Under the pieces are notes generated by a model. The model made no database searches. It saw only the letters and a list, made by a program, of their open reading frames with translations, and was not told where the DNA came from. Positions 52,411-62,267 of a stretch of DNA of 64,000 bases are shown one piece after another. The position numbers and the translations under genes are program-made. This DNA comes from Rhodanobacter sp. 67-28. GTDB lineage: Bacteria; Pseudomonadota; Gammaproteobacteria; Xanthomonadales; Rhodanobacteraceae. Numbering within the stretch: the first letter of the stretch is position 1; each line of letters opens with the position of its first letter. The stretch is from the NCBI GenBank assembly GCA_001898415.1, contig MKTU01000054.1, forward strand, positions 19,250-83,249, given 5' to 3'.

Positions 52411-55145
52411 ACACCGCGCACGAAACGGCGAGCCTCGGCACCATCGGCTGCGCGCCGCTGCCGGCCTGCAGCGTGCCCGCGCGGCGCGACAAGCTGCGCC
52501 GGGCCGGCACGCTCAACGGCATCGACTACGTCGAGGTCGGCGATGACGGCGTGAGCCTGTGCGTGCACCTGTTCGGCGAGATTCCGCAAGGCCTCGGCGT
52601 GGCCAACGTGCGGATCAGCGGCGGCGAGCGCATCACCGGGCTGCGCGTGCTCGGCGTGAATCCCGAGCTGGAGCCGGAGCGGCACGACGATGCCTGCCTG
52701 CGCGTGCTGCTGGATCGCGAAGGCGACCACACGGCGTATTGCCTGTGCCTGGTGGAGGCGACCTCCGGCAACGATCCGGCGAGCTGGCGCGCGTATCCCG
52801 GCTTCGATCCGCGCTACGCCTGCGCCACGCTGCACTTCCGCCTCGACTGCGCGAAGACGCTGGACTGCGCCGACGAGGCGCCATGCGTGCGGCCACCGTC
52901 GCCCGCGCCGGAGATCAACTACCTGGCGAAGGACTACGCCAGCTTCCGCCAGCTGTTCCTCGACCGCCTCGCGCTGGACATGCCGGCGTGGACCGAGCGC
53001 CACGTGCCGGATCTCGGCATCGCGCTGGTGGAGGCGCTGGCGTATACCGCCGACCAGCTCAGCTACTACCAGGACGCGGTCGCCACCGAAGCCTACCTGG
53101 GCACCGCGCGCCGACGCATCTCGGTGCGCCGGCATGCGCGGCTGGTCGACTACCGCATGCACGAAGGCTGCAATGCGCGCGCGCTGGTGACGCTGGCCTG
53201 CAGCAACGACCTGAGCCTCGAACTGGCCAACCTGCTGCTGCTGGTGCCGCCGCCGGGACAGGATCATCCGCAGCCCGGCGTGATCGACGCGGCCCAGCTC
53301 GACGTGGCGCGTGCGCAGGGCGCGCTGATCTACGAGCCGATGCCGCTGGACGGCATGACCACGTTCGACGTGGTCGCCGCGCACAGCGCGATCCGGCTGC
53401 ACAGCTGGGGCGACGAGCTGTGCTGCCTGCCACGCGGCAGCACACGGGCGACCTTGGTCGACACGTCGCCACCCACGCCGGAAGCGCCGCCCGTCGTGCT
53501 GCTGGCGACAACGGACACCGCAAGCGCGCCGACGCGCGCGCTGAAGCTGGCCGTCGGCGACCTGCTGATCTTCGAGGAAGTGCGGGGACCGCAGACCGGC
53601 AACCCGGCCGATGCCGATCCCGCGCACCGGCACGCAGTGCGCCTCACGGACGTCCGGACGTCCATCGATCCGCTCGACGGCACGATGCTGCTGGAGGTGG
53701 CGTGGGATCCCTGCGACGCGCTGCCGTTCGACCTGTGCCTGTCGGTGCGCACGCCGGCGCCGGACTGCGCATGGCTGCACGACGTCAGCTTGGCGCGCGG
53801 CAACGTGCTGCTGGTCGACCACGGCGAGCACGTGCGCGGGCAGTGCACGTCCGCCGCGATCTGCATGCCCGACGGCCGCGACGGCGATTATCCCGGGCTG
53901 ACCGCCGCGCTCGCCGCGATGCCGGATGCCTGCACGCGCTGCGGCACGCTGGCCGAGGACTGCTGGCTGGTGCCGGGCAGCACGCAGTACGGCTGCTGTC
54001 ATTGCGACGGCGCGGTGCAGGACGTCCGCCGTTCGCCGTCCGACACCGGCCACGTGCTGCCGGATACGCCGCTGACCTGGGCCGAGCCGTTGCCGCCGCA
54101 CGCGCCGGTATGCCAGTTGCTGGCGCGCGATCCGCGGCACGCGCTGCCGCAACTCACCGTCCACGGCGGCGCGCTCGACGAGGTGCTGGTGGCCGGCACG
54201 CCGGACTCGCGCTGGCAGTGGCTGCCGCGCCAGGACCTGCTGGCGAGCGGCCCGGACGACCGCCACTTCGTGGTCGAGATCGACGACGACGGCGCCGCCC
54301 ACCTGCGCTTCGGCGACGGCGTGCTTGGCGCGCAGCCGCAAGCCGGCGATTTCTTTCGCGCCGCCTCGCGCATCGGCAACGGCCCGGCCGGCAACGCGGG
54401 CCGCGACAGCATCGTGTGGCTGGCGCTGAAGTCGGGCGTGCTGTCCGCCGACCTGGTGCCGCGCAACCCGTTGCCGGCCAGCGGCGGCACCGCGCCGGAG
54501 AGCCTGGCCGAGGTGAAGCTGTATGCGCCCGGCGCATTCCGCGCCAAATCGCTACGCGCAGTCGTTGCCGACGACTACGCGAGGTTCGCCGCGCAGGCGC
54601 CGGAGCTGCAGGGTGCGGCCGCCGCGCTGGCGTGGAGCGGCAGCTGGTACGCCGCCGACGTGGCGATCGATCCACTGGGCCGCGAGGACCTGCCGGCGGG
54701 CCTGGCGCGGCGCATCCGCGCACAACTGGAGCGCTACCGCCGCATCGGCCACGACGTCGAGGTGCATGCGGCCTGCTACGTGCCGCTGCGCATCGCGTTG
54801 TTCGTCTGCGTGCTGCCGGACTTCCTCGTCGCCCACGTCGAGGCCGAGCTGCGCGACCGCTTTGGTTCGGGCCTGCGCCGTGACGGCACGCCCGGCTTCT
54901 TCCATCCGGACCGGCTGAAGCTGGGTGCGCCGGTGTTCGCCAGCGCCCTGCTGGCCGAGGCGCAGTCGATCACCGGCGTGGCCCACGTCGAAGTGTCGTG
55001 CCTGGCGCGCGCCGACGACCCGACCGACGGCGTACCCGACGACGGCGTATTGCACCTGGCCGCGCGCGAAATCGCCCAGCTCGACAACGACCCGGATCAT
55101 CCCGACCACGGCAGCATCAGCTTCAATATGGGAGGTGGCCGATGA
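52407..55145 (+). CDS. Baseplate wedge protein J-like 1 (Afp11-type)
   Basis: 912 residues. The core INYLAKDYASFRQLFLDRLALDMPAWTERHVPDLGIALVEALAYTADQLSYYQDAVATEAYLGTARRR (shown in parts) is characteristic of the putative baseplate assembly family. DDRHFVVEIDDDGAAHLRFGDGVLG marks the J-like core. A Cys-rich insert (CTRCGTLAEDCW ... YGCCHCDG, about 510-540) may bind metal. It forms the wedge arms around the hub with the paralogous next gene. Confidence 0.9.
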   Translation: MNTAHETASLGTIGCAPLPACSVPARRDKLRRAGTLNGIDYVEVGDDGVSLCVHLFGEIPQGLGVANVRISGGERITGLRVLGVNPELEPERHDDACLRVLLDREGDHTAYCLCLVEATSGNDPASWRAYPGFDPRYACATLHFRLDCAKTLDCADEAPCVRPPSPAPEINYLAKDYASFRQLFLDRLALDMPAWTERHVPDLGIALVEALAYTADQLSYYQDAVATEAYLGTARRRISVRRHARLVDYRMHEGCNARALVTLACSNDLSLELANLLLLVPPPGQDHPQPGVIDAAQLDVARAQGALIYEPMPLDGMTTFDVVAAHSAIRLHSWGDELCCLPRGSTRATLVDTSPPTPEAPPVVLLATTDTASAPTRALKLAVGDLLIFEEVRGPQTGNPADADPAHRHAVRLTDVRTSIDPLDGTMLLEVAWDPCDALPFDLCLSVRTPAPDCAWLHDVSLARGNVLLVDHGEHVRGQCTSAAICMPDGRDGDYPGLTAALAAMPDACTRCGTLAEDCWLVPGSTQYGCCHCDGAVQDVRRSPSDTGHVLPDTPLTWAEPLPPHAPVCQLLARDPRHALPQLTVHGGALDEVLVAGTPDSRWQWLPRQDLLASGPDDRHFVVEIDDDGAAHLRFGDGVLGAQPQAGDFFRAASRIGNGPAGNAGRDSIVWLALKSGVLSADLVPRNPLPASGGTAPESLAEVKLYAPGAFRAKSLRAVVADDYARFAAQAPELQGAAAALAWSGSWYAADVAIDPLGREDLPAGLARRIRAQLERYRRIGHDVEVHAACYVPLRIALFVCVLPDFLVAHVEAELRDRFGSGLRRDGTPGFFHPDRLKLGAPVFASALLAEAQSITGVAHVEVSCLARADDPTDGVPDDGVLHLAAREIAQLDNDPDHPDHGSISFNMGGGR

Positions 55146-58100
55146 GCTGCTGTAGCGCCTGTGGCAAACACGCCTGCGCCTGCGCCTGCGGTTGCGGCGC
55201 GACCGCCGGCACGCCGTTGTCGTTGACCAACCGGCCGGGGCTCAACAGCCTCGCATATCGCGTCGGCACCTATGCCGACTTCCGCGCCACCATGCAAGCC
55301 GACTTGAGCGATGCCGCACTGCCGGCGCTGGCCGGGCTGCGCACGCGCGAGCAGGACGATCCGGCGATGGCGCTGCTCGATGCGTGGGCGGTCGGCGCCG
55401 ACGTGCTGAGCTTCTACACCGAACGCATCGCCAACGAAGGCTACCTGCGCACCGCCACCGAACGCCGCTCGGTGCTGGAGCTGGCGCGGCTGCTCGACTA
55501 CCGCCTGCGCCCCGGCGTCGCCGCCAGCGTGTACCTCGCCTATACGGTGGAAAAGGATTCGCCGCCGGTGACCATCCCTGCCGGCGCGCGCGCGCAATCG
55601 GTGCCCGCGCCCGGCGAGCAGATGCAGACCTTCGAGACCGCCGAGCCGCTGGATGCGCGCTACGAATGGAACGCGCTCAGGCCGCGGCTGACGCGGCCGC
55701 AGGACATCACGCTGGACAACGTCGCCACGCTCGACGCACTGTGGGTGGCCAGCACGGCCACCGGCCTGAAGCCGAACGATCGCCTGCTGTTCCTGTTCGG
55801 CGAGCTGCCCGACGGCGTGCCCGCGCTGCGCCTGGTGCAGTCGGTCGAGGTACAGCCGCAGAGCGGGCGCAGCAAGCTGCTGCTGCAGCCGTTCGGCGCA
55901 TTGCAGGGGCAGATCGTCGCGGCGGCGAAAGTGGCGATCGCCGCGTTGTCCGGCGGCACGCCATTGCGCGACCGGATCGAAAGGCTCTACCGCGGCTTGC
56001 TGCTCGGCGGCGGCGACGTCGGCAGCGTCAACCGTCTGCTGGGAAGCTTCGGCCTGGAGGTGGGGAATCTTGCCGGTGGCCCGGCGCCGGCGCAGGCGTT
56101 CCTGCTGGCCGTGGTGAAGGCGTTTGGCGGCGATGGCGCCGTCAGCCCGCCGCCGGCGGGCGGCTTCGGTGCGCTGTTCGGCGCGTTGACGCGGCAAGCC
56201 ACGCTGCAGCCGGCCAACAGCTTGCGCCTGCAACGCAGCGTCGCCGCGGCGCTGGGCAAGGCCAGCGATGCGCGGCCGCAACTGCTGCTGAAATTCGCGC
56301 CGCAGCTGCATGACACCTTCTACCGTGCCTGGGCCAGCGTGCCGCAGGGCGAACCTTCGCCGGCGCTGAACGGCGTGTACGCGCTGCGCCTGGCCGCGCC
56401 GCTGTTCGGCTACAACGCGCCGCGCATCATGGGGCTGGGACTGAATGACGACCCCGCCACCAAGGGCACCGTGCCCTACGTCTCCAGGCCCGACGGCGAC
56501 TGGGATGCCATCGCGGACGGCGGCGAGGAGGACGACCTCGTGCAGCTCGACAACGCCTACGACGGCGTGCAGGCGGGCAGCTTCCTGCTGATCCAGTCGG
56601 GGCGCTACGGGCCGCCGGTCGTCGCGCAGGCCAGGCGCGTACAGGTGCATCCGCGCAGTGCCTACGGCATCAGCGGCAAGACCACCGGGATCGAATTGGT
56701 CAAGCCGGATGCGGACACGTCCGTGTGGCAGGCGCCGAGCATGTCGACCCTGCGTGCCACGCAGGTCCACGCACAAAGCGAATCATTGCCGCTGGCCGAG
56801 CTGGTGATCGGCGACGAGGTCGGCGCGCTCGCCGCCGACGGCAGCCCGCGCAGCACCGGCGACAGCGCCACCCGGCTCACTCTCGATGGCGCGGTGGATG
56901 GCCTCAAGGCCGGCCGCTGGGTGATCGTCGAGGGCCGGCGCAGCGACGTGCCGGGCACCGACGCGGTGACCGCCGCCGAGCTGGTGATGCTGGCCGCGGT
57001 GGAGCAGGGCACGGATGCGGACCTGCCTGGCGATACGGTGCACAGCACCCTGGTGTTCGCCAACGCGGGGCTGGCCTATCGCTACGTGCGTGACAGCGTG
57101 ACGGTGCGCGCCAACGTGGTGCGCGCCACCCACGGCGAGAGCCGCCGCGAGGTGCTGGGCAGCGGCAGCGGCGCGGCGTCGATGCAGGCCTTCGTGCTGA
57201 AGCAGCCGCCGCTGACCTGGGTTTCCGCATCCACCGTGGATGGCGTGCAGAGCACGCTCACGCTGCGCGTCAACGACCTGCAATGGCACGAGACGCGCAA
57301 CCTCGCCTTCGTCGGCGCGAGCGACCGCCACTTCGTCACCGCCACCGACGACGACGGCCGGACCACCGTGCAGTTCGGCGACGGCGTGCACGGCGCGCGC
57401 CTGCCCACCGGCGTGGAGAACGTCGTGGCAACGTACCGCAACGGCATCGGCACGCCGGGCAACGTGCGCGCGCAGCAGGTCAGCCTGCTGGCGACCCGGC
57501 CGCTCGGCGTCAAGGACGTGATCAACCCGTTGCGCGCTTCCGGCGGCGCCGACGCGGAGACGCGCGACCAGGCGCGCCGCAACGTGCCGCTGGCGGTGCT
57601 GGCGCTGGACCGGCTGGTCTCGGTGGCCGACTACGCCGACTTCGCGCGCAGCTTCGGCGGCGTCGGCAAGGCGGTGGCGGTCAAGCTGGGCGGCCTGGTG
57701 CAGGTGACCATCGCCGGTGCCGCCGATGCGCCGATCGACCCGAGCTCCGACCTCTACCGCAACCTGCTGCAGGCGCTGCAGCAGTACGGCGATCCCTCGC
57801 TGCCCGTACGCCTGGACGTGCGCGAGCTGCTGGCGCTGACCGTGAGCGCGAAGGTGGGGCTGCTGCCGGACTTCGCGTGGGAGTCGGTCGAGCCGGCCGT
57901 GCGCGCAGCGCTGCTGGATGCGTTCGGCTTCGAGCGGCGCGCGCTGGCGCAGGCCGCCTACCTCAGCGAGCTGGTTGCCTGCATGCAGGCGGTGCGCGGT
58001 GTGGCCTGGGTCGACGTGGACGCGTTCGGCAGCCTCGACGAGGCGACCCTGCTGGCCGGCTTCGGCGCCGGCGACAACGGCAAGCAGGGCGATGGCGCCG

Positions 58101-58264
58101 CGTTGATGACCCACGTCACCGCCGCGACCGCCACGACGGTGCCGCCGCGCGTGCCGGTGCTGCCGGCCCGCTACGACGACACCGGCACGCTGCGCCCGGC
58201 GCAGCTCGCCTACCTGCCGCCGAACGTCCCCGACACCTTGCTGCTGCAGGAGGCCACGCCATGA
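55142..58264 (+). CDS. Baseplate wedge protein J-like 2 with Cys-rich N-terminus
   Basis: 1040 residues. The first 18 hold seven cysteines (MSCCSACGKHACACACGC), an unusual possible metal-binding tag. After it comes the conserved wedge core: DPAMALLDAWAVGADVLSFYTERIANEGYLRTATER, LTLRVNDLQWHETRNLAFVG, RTTVQFGDGVHGARLPTG and ASGGADAETRDQARRN (gpJ-like). It pairs with the previous J-like protein. It overlaps both neighbours by four bases. Confidence 0.9.
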   Translation: MSCCSACGKHACACACGCGATAGTPLSLTNRPGLNSLAYRVGTYADFRATMQADLSDAALPALAGLRTREQDDPAMALLDAWAVGADVLSFYTERIANEGYLRTATERRSVLELARLLDYRLRPGVAASVYLAYTVEKDSPPVTIPAGARAQSVPAPGEQMQTFETAEPLDARYEWNALRPRLTRPQDITLDNVATLDALWVASTATGLKPNDRLLFLFGELPDGVPALRLVQSVEVQPQSGRSKLLLQPFGALQGQIVAAAKVAIAALSGGTPLRDRIERLYRGLLLGGGDVGSVNRLLGSFGLEVGNLAGGPAPAQAFLLAVVKAFGGDGAVSPPPAGGFGALFGALTRQATLQPANSLRLQRSVAAALGKASDARPQLLLKFAPQLHDTFYRAWASVPQGEPSPALNGVYALRLAAPLFGYNAPRIMGLGLNDDPATKGTVPYVSRPDGDWDAIADGGEEDDLVQLDNAYDGVQAGSFLLIQSGRYGPPVVAQARRVQVHPRSAYGISGKTTGIELVKPDADTSVWQAPSMSTLRATQVHAQSESLPLAELVIGDEVGALAADGSPRSTGDSATRLTLDGAVDGLKAGRWVIVEGRRSDVPGTDAVTAAELVMLAAVEQGTDADLPGDTVHSTLVFANAGLAYRYVRDSVTVRANVVRATHGESRREVLGSGSGAASMQAFVLKQPPLTWVSASTVDGVQSTLTLRVNDLQWHETRNLAFVGASDRHFVTATDDDGRTTVQFGDGVHGARLPTGVENVVATYRNGIGTPGNVRAQQVSLLATRPLGVKDVINPLRASGGADAETRDQARRNVPLAVLALDRLVSVADYADFARSFGGVGKAVAVKLGGLVQVTIAGAADAPIDPSSDLYRNLLQALQQYGDPSLPVRLDVRELLALTVSAKVGLLPDFAWESVEPAVRAALLDAFGFERRALAQAAYLSELVACMQAVRGVAWVDVDAFGSLDEATLLAGFGAGDNGKQGDGAALMTHVTAATATTVPPRVPVLPARYDDTGTLRPAQLAYLPPNVPDTLLLQEATP

Positions 58265-60567
58265 CTGCGCGCCCGGATCGGCTGTACGACCTGCTGCCGG
58301 TGGTCTATCGCATGCGCGATGCGGAGCAGGGCTGGCCGCTGCGCGACTTCCTGCGCGTGCTGGCCAGCCAGGCCGATGTGCTCGAGCAGGACATCGCCCG
58401 GCTGTACGACAACTGGTTCATCGAGACCTGCGACGACTGGGTGGTGCCGTACATCGGCGACCTGCTCGGTTACAGCTTGTTGCCCGAAGCGGCCACGCTG
58501 GGCGAGGACGGTCGCCGCGACGCCAGCCTCGGCCGCGTGCTGGCGCCGCGCGCCGACGTGGCCAACACGATCGACGCGCGCCGGCGCAAGGGCACGCTGT
58601 CGCTGCTGGAAGACCTGTCCCGCGACGCGGCCGGCTGGCCGGCGCGCGCGGTGGAGTTCTACCACCGGCTCGGCTGGATGCAGCACCTCGATCATCAACA
58701 TCCGCAGCGCGGCGGCACGGCCGACCTGCGCGATCCCGGGCGGCTGCAGCGGCTCGGCTGGGCGAACGGCGCGTTCGATCCGTTCGCGCACAGCGTCGAC
58801 CTGCGGCGCATGGGCAGCGCCCGTCGGCGCGGCCGCCACAACATCCCGGCGGTCGGCGTGTTCGCCTGCCGCCTGCGCAGCTACCCGGTGAGCTGCACGC
58901 CGGCGTACTGCATCGAGGAGCGTGGCCCGCAGTGCTTCAGCTTCAGCGTGCTCGGCAACGACACGCCGTTGTTCCAGCGTCCGGTCGCGGAAAGCGAACC
59001 CACCCACATCGCCGACGAGCGCAACCTGCCGCTGCCGCTGCGTCGCTGGCGTTTCGCCGAGCGTGGTCCATTGGCCGACTACGCCAGCGTGGCGGCCGAA
59101 CTCTATGGCGACGGCCGCAGCGTGCAGGTGTGGGCGCCGGACTGGCCGGCGAAGGGGCAGGGAACACCGGTGCCGCGCGAGGCGCTGATCCCGGCGAATC
59201 TGTCCGGCTGGCGCGGGCAGGTCAAGCGAGGGCGCGTGGCGCTCGATCCCGAACGCGGCCGCCTGCTGTTCCCGGCCAACCAGCGGCCGAAGCGTGGCGT
59301 GTGGGTGAGCTACCAGTACGGTTTCGCCGCCGACCTCGGCGGCGGCGAATACGCGCGGACCACGCCGGAGCTGGAAGGCGCCACCCGCTACGTGGTGCAT
59401 GCCGCCTTGCCGGATCACGCGGCGAGCGGCAACGGGCCGGCCGGCCACTTCGGCAGCATCGCCGACGCACTGGCGGCGTGGGTGCAGGCCAAGGCGGCCA
59501 CGCCGGCGTTGCGCGCGCTGGTGATCGAGCTGGCCGAAAGTGGCGTGTACGAGGGCAGCATCGACCTGCAGCTCGATGCGGGCGAGGCGATCCAGCTGCG
59601 CGCCGCCGAGCGCACGCGGCCGGTGCTGCGCCTGCTCGACGTGCGTGCCAGCCAGCCGGACGCGCTCAGCGTCAGCGGCCGCGCCGGCAGCCGCGTGCTG
59701 CTGGACGGCTTGCTGATCGTGGGCCGCGGCATCGAGGTGCACGGGCTGGGCGACGAGGCCGCCGCAGACGACGACCTGTGCGAGCTGCTGATCCGCCACT
59801 GCACGCTGGTGCCGGGCTGGGCGCTGCACTGCGACTGCGACCCGAAGCGCCCGGGCGAGCCCAGCGTCACGCTCGATGGCACACGCGCGGCGCTGCGTGT
59901 CGAGCACAGCATCCTCGGCGCGATCATGGTGATCAGCCCCGAGCGCCGCGGCGAGCCGCCGCCGCTGGAACTGTGCGACAGCATCCTCGACGCCATCATG
60001 GTGATCAGCCCCGAGCGCCGCGGCGAGCCGCCGCCGCTGGAACTGTGCGACAGCATCCTCGACGCCACCGGCATGGAGCGCGTGGCGCTGGGTGCGCCGG
60101 ACGAGGCGGTGGCGTACGTCGAGGCCAGCTTCCGCCGCTGCACGGTGATCGGCGAAGTGCAGGCGCATGGCATCGCATTGGCCGAGGACTCGATCTTCGC
60201 CGGCCCGTTGCGCGTGCTGCGTCGGCAGCACGGCTGCGTGCGTTTCTGCTACGTGGCGGACGGTTCGCGCGCGCCGCGTCGCTTCCATTGCCAGCCCGAT
60301 CTGGCGCTGGCCGCGGTGGCGCCGGAGCAGCGCGCGCACGAACGGCTGCGCGTGGTGCCGCAGTTCCGCAGCCGGCGCTACGGCACGCCGCACTACCTGC
60401 GCCTGGCCGACGGCTGCTGCGCGGAGATCCGCCGCGGCGCGTCCGACCGTTCGGCAATGGGCGCCTACCACGACCTGTACGAACCGCAGCGCGAGGCGAA
60501 CCTCGCGGCGCGGCTGACCGAATACGTTCCGGCGGGCACGGACGCCGGCATCCTCTTTGCGAGTTAG
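58261..60567 (+). CDS. Tail protein I-like / beta-helix protein with tandem duplication
   Basis: 768 residues. N-terminal MTARPDRLYDLLPVVYRMRDAEQGWPLRDFLRVLASQADVLEQDI resembles phage tail protein I / Afp12-type wedge proteins. The C-terminal half has irregular repeated strands (LRVEHSILGAIMV, CDSILDAIMV, CTVIGEV) suggesting a right-handed beta-helix, perhaps an exposed part. A perfect 24-residue tandem duplication is encoded at 59923-60066. It overlaps the upstream gene by four bases. Confidence 0.8.
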   Translation: MTARPDRLYDLLPVVYRMRDAEQGWPLRDFLRVLASQADVLEQDIARLYDNWFIETCDDWVVPYIGDLLGYSLLPEAATLGEDGRRDASLGRVLAPRADVANTIDARRRKGTLSLLEDLSRDAAGWPARAVEFYHRLGWMQHLDHQHPQRGGTADLRDPGRLQRLGWANGAFDPFAHSVDLRRMGSARRRGRHNIPAVGVFACRLRSYPVSCTPAYCIEERGPQCFSFSVLGNDTPLFQRPVAESEPTHIADERNLPLPLRRWRFAERGPLADYASVAAELYGDGRSVQVWAPDWPAKGQGTPVPREALIPANLSGWRGQVKRGRVALDPERGRLLFPANQRPKRGVWVSYQYGFAADLGGGEYARTTPELEGATRYVVHAALPDHAASGNGPAGHFGSIADALAAWVQAKAATPALRALVIELAESGVYEGSIDLQLDAGEAIQLRAAERTRPVLRLLDVRASQPDALSVSGRAGSRVLLDGLLIVGRGIEVHGLGDEAAADDDLCELLIRHCTLVPGWALHCDCDPKRPGEPSVTLDGTRAALRVEHSILGAIMVISPERRGEPPPLELCDSILDAIMVISPERRGEPPPLELCDSILDATGMERVALGAPDEAVAYVEASFRRCTVIGEVQAHGIALAEDSIFAGPLRVLRRQHGCVRFCYVADGSRAPRRFHCQPDLALAAVAPEQRAHERLRVVPQFRSRRYGTPHYLRLADGCCAEIRRGASDRSAMGAYHDLYEPQREANLAARLTEYVPAGTDAGILFAS
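59923..60066 (+). repeat. Perfect 72-bp tandem duplication
   Basis: Units 59923-59994 and 59995-60066 are identical over all 72 bases and keep frame. Each unit encodes 24 residues (IMVISPERRGEPPPLELCDS then ILDA). No silent differences remain, so the duplication is recent or under gene conversion. Confidence 0.95.
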
Positions 60568-60577
60568 GAGATCGACC

Positions 60578-62212
60578 ATGAAAGGCGACTTCGCACGCGT
60601 CAGCTTCGACCCGACCCTGCATTACAGCCAGGTGTTCCAGCAGCAGGGACGCGTGCTGCTGGAGGCGGACTGGAACGAACAGGCGCACATCCAGCTGCAC
60701 CTGCTGCGCAGCCTGGCGCGCGACCTGGTCGGCCCGTGCTGGGCGGCGGGTGGCGGCTTCGCCATCACCGACAGCACCACCAAGGCCGATGGCAGCAGCA
60801 AGCCGTTGCCGCTGACCGACTGGCAGCTGGCGCCGGGGCATTTCTACGTCGACGGCATCCTGTGCGTGAACGAGGCCGCGTGCACGCTGGCGCAGCAGCC
60901 GCACGCGCCGACGCCCGACTACGGCGTGGCCGACGGCAAGAGCGGCTTCGAGAATCCGCCGAAGGGCTATGCGCTGTGGCTGGACGTGTGGGAGCGGCAC
61001 CTGTGCGCAGTGGAGGCGCCGGGCATCGCCGACGTGGCGCTGGACGGTGTCGACACAGCCACGCGCGCGCAGGTCGTGTGGCAGTTGCGCCTGCTCGACC
61101 AGCCGCGGGCGCAGCAGCAGCTCGACGAGGTCGCCACGGCGTTGAAGACGCGCCAGGCCGCCGCCGGCAATGCCGACGCCGCCGTGATCAAGCAGCAGCT
61201 CGCCGAGCTGGCCGCGTTGCGCAAGAGCCTCGACGGCGGCGGCCAGGCCAACGCTTCACCGTGCGAGACCGTGCGCCAGCTGCTCGACGCACGAGCGACC
61301 TATGCGCTGCCGCGGCTGCGCGCCGGACTGGGTCCGCACGAAACCGACGACGATCCGTGCGTGATCGCCGCCGACGCGCGCTACCGCGGCATGGAAAACC
61401 AGCTGTACCGGGTCGAGATCCACCAGGGCGGACCGGCCGGCGCGGCCAGCTTCAAGTGGTCGCGCGAGAACGGTTCGGTGGTGTTCGCGGTCACCCGCAG
61501 CGAACTTGGCGCGGCGGCGGACGACGGCAGCGCGTCGCTCACGGTGACGCTGGCCGGGACCGGCCGCGACATGCGGCTCGGGCTGGCGGCAAACGACTGG
61601 GTCGAACTGGTCGACGACCGCTGCACGCTGGGCCAGCGCGCGTACCCGCTGCTGCAGGTGATCGCGATCGACCCGGCAAACGCCAGCGTCACCCTGAACG
61701 TGCCGAAGAACATCACGCCGTGGCCGCTGTCCGACGATCCGCGCCAGCATCCGCTGCTGCGTCGCTGGGATCAGCGCGAGGCGGTGGACGCCCAGGGCGT
61801 GCTGGCGGTGGCCGAAGGCGAGGCGATCGCGCTGGAGAACGGCATCGAGATCACCTTCGAACCCGGCGGCGTCTACGCTACCGGCGACTACTGGCTGATC
61901 CCCGCGCGGGTGGCCGGCAACGGCCAGCTCGACTGGCCGATGACGGGTACGGCGCCCGCCGCGCTGCCGCCGCGCGGATGGCATCACCACGCGGTGCTCG
62001 GCGTCAGCGGCGACAACGGCGGCTACGACGAATGCTGCTGCCGCTTCGACAGCCTGTGCGAGATGCTGCGTGCCTCGACCAAGGCCACGCCCGGCACGAC
62101 TACGCACACGTTGTTCGCCGCGCCCACGGCCGGCGCGGCCAAGTCCACGGTGGCGGGTGGTGCCAGGCGCAAGCGAGCCCGCAAGCCGGTGAAACCCGCC
62201 GGCCCGGCCTGA
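60578..62212 (+). CDS. DUF6519 domain protein of eCIS
   Basis: 544 residues. It begins MKGDFARVSFDPTLHYSQV then FQQQGRVLLEADWNEQ, the signature of DUF6519 proteins found at the end of eCIS and phage-like clusters. HFYVDGILCVNE and GVYATGDYWLIPARV are further conserved parts. A basic C-terminal tail ARRKRARKPVKPAGPA suggests contact with nucleic acid or a surface. Likely structural (baseplate/fibre network). GTTAGGAGATC precedes the ATG. Confidence 0.85.
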   Translation: MKGDFARVSFDPTLHYSQVFQQQGRVLLEADWNEQAHIQLHLLRSLARDLVGPCWAAGGGFAITDSTTKADGSSKPLPLTDWQLAPGHFYVDGILCVNEAACTLAQQPHAPTPDYGVADGKSGFENPPKGYALWLDVWERHLCAVEAPGIADVALDGVDTATRAQVVWQLRLLDQPRAQQQLDEVATALKTRQAAAGNADAAVIKQQLAELAALRKSLDGGGQANASPCETVRQLLDARATYALPRLRAGLGPHETDDDPCVIAADARYRGMENQLYRVEIHQGGPAGAASFKWSRENGSVVFAVTRSELGAAADDGSASLTVTLAGTGRDMRLGLAANDWVELVDDRCTLGQRAYPLLQVIAIDPANASVTLNVPKNITPWPLSDDPRQHPLLRRWDQREAVDAQGVLAVAEGEAIALENGIEITFEPGGVYATGDYWLIPARVAGNGQLDWPMTGTAPAALPPRGWHHHAVLGVSGDNGGYDECCCRFDSLCEMLRASTKATPGTTTHTLFAAPTAGAAKSTVAGGARRKRARKPVKPAGPA

Positions 62213-62267
62213 GCATCGTCGTGCCGATGTCTTTTCCGCCCGAGAACATCAAAGAGGAAACGGCCCC

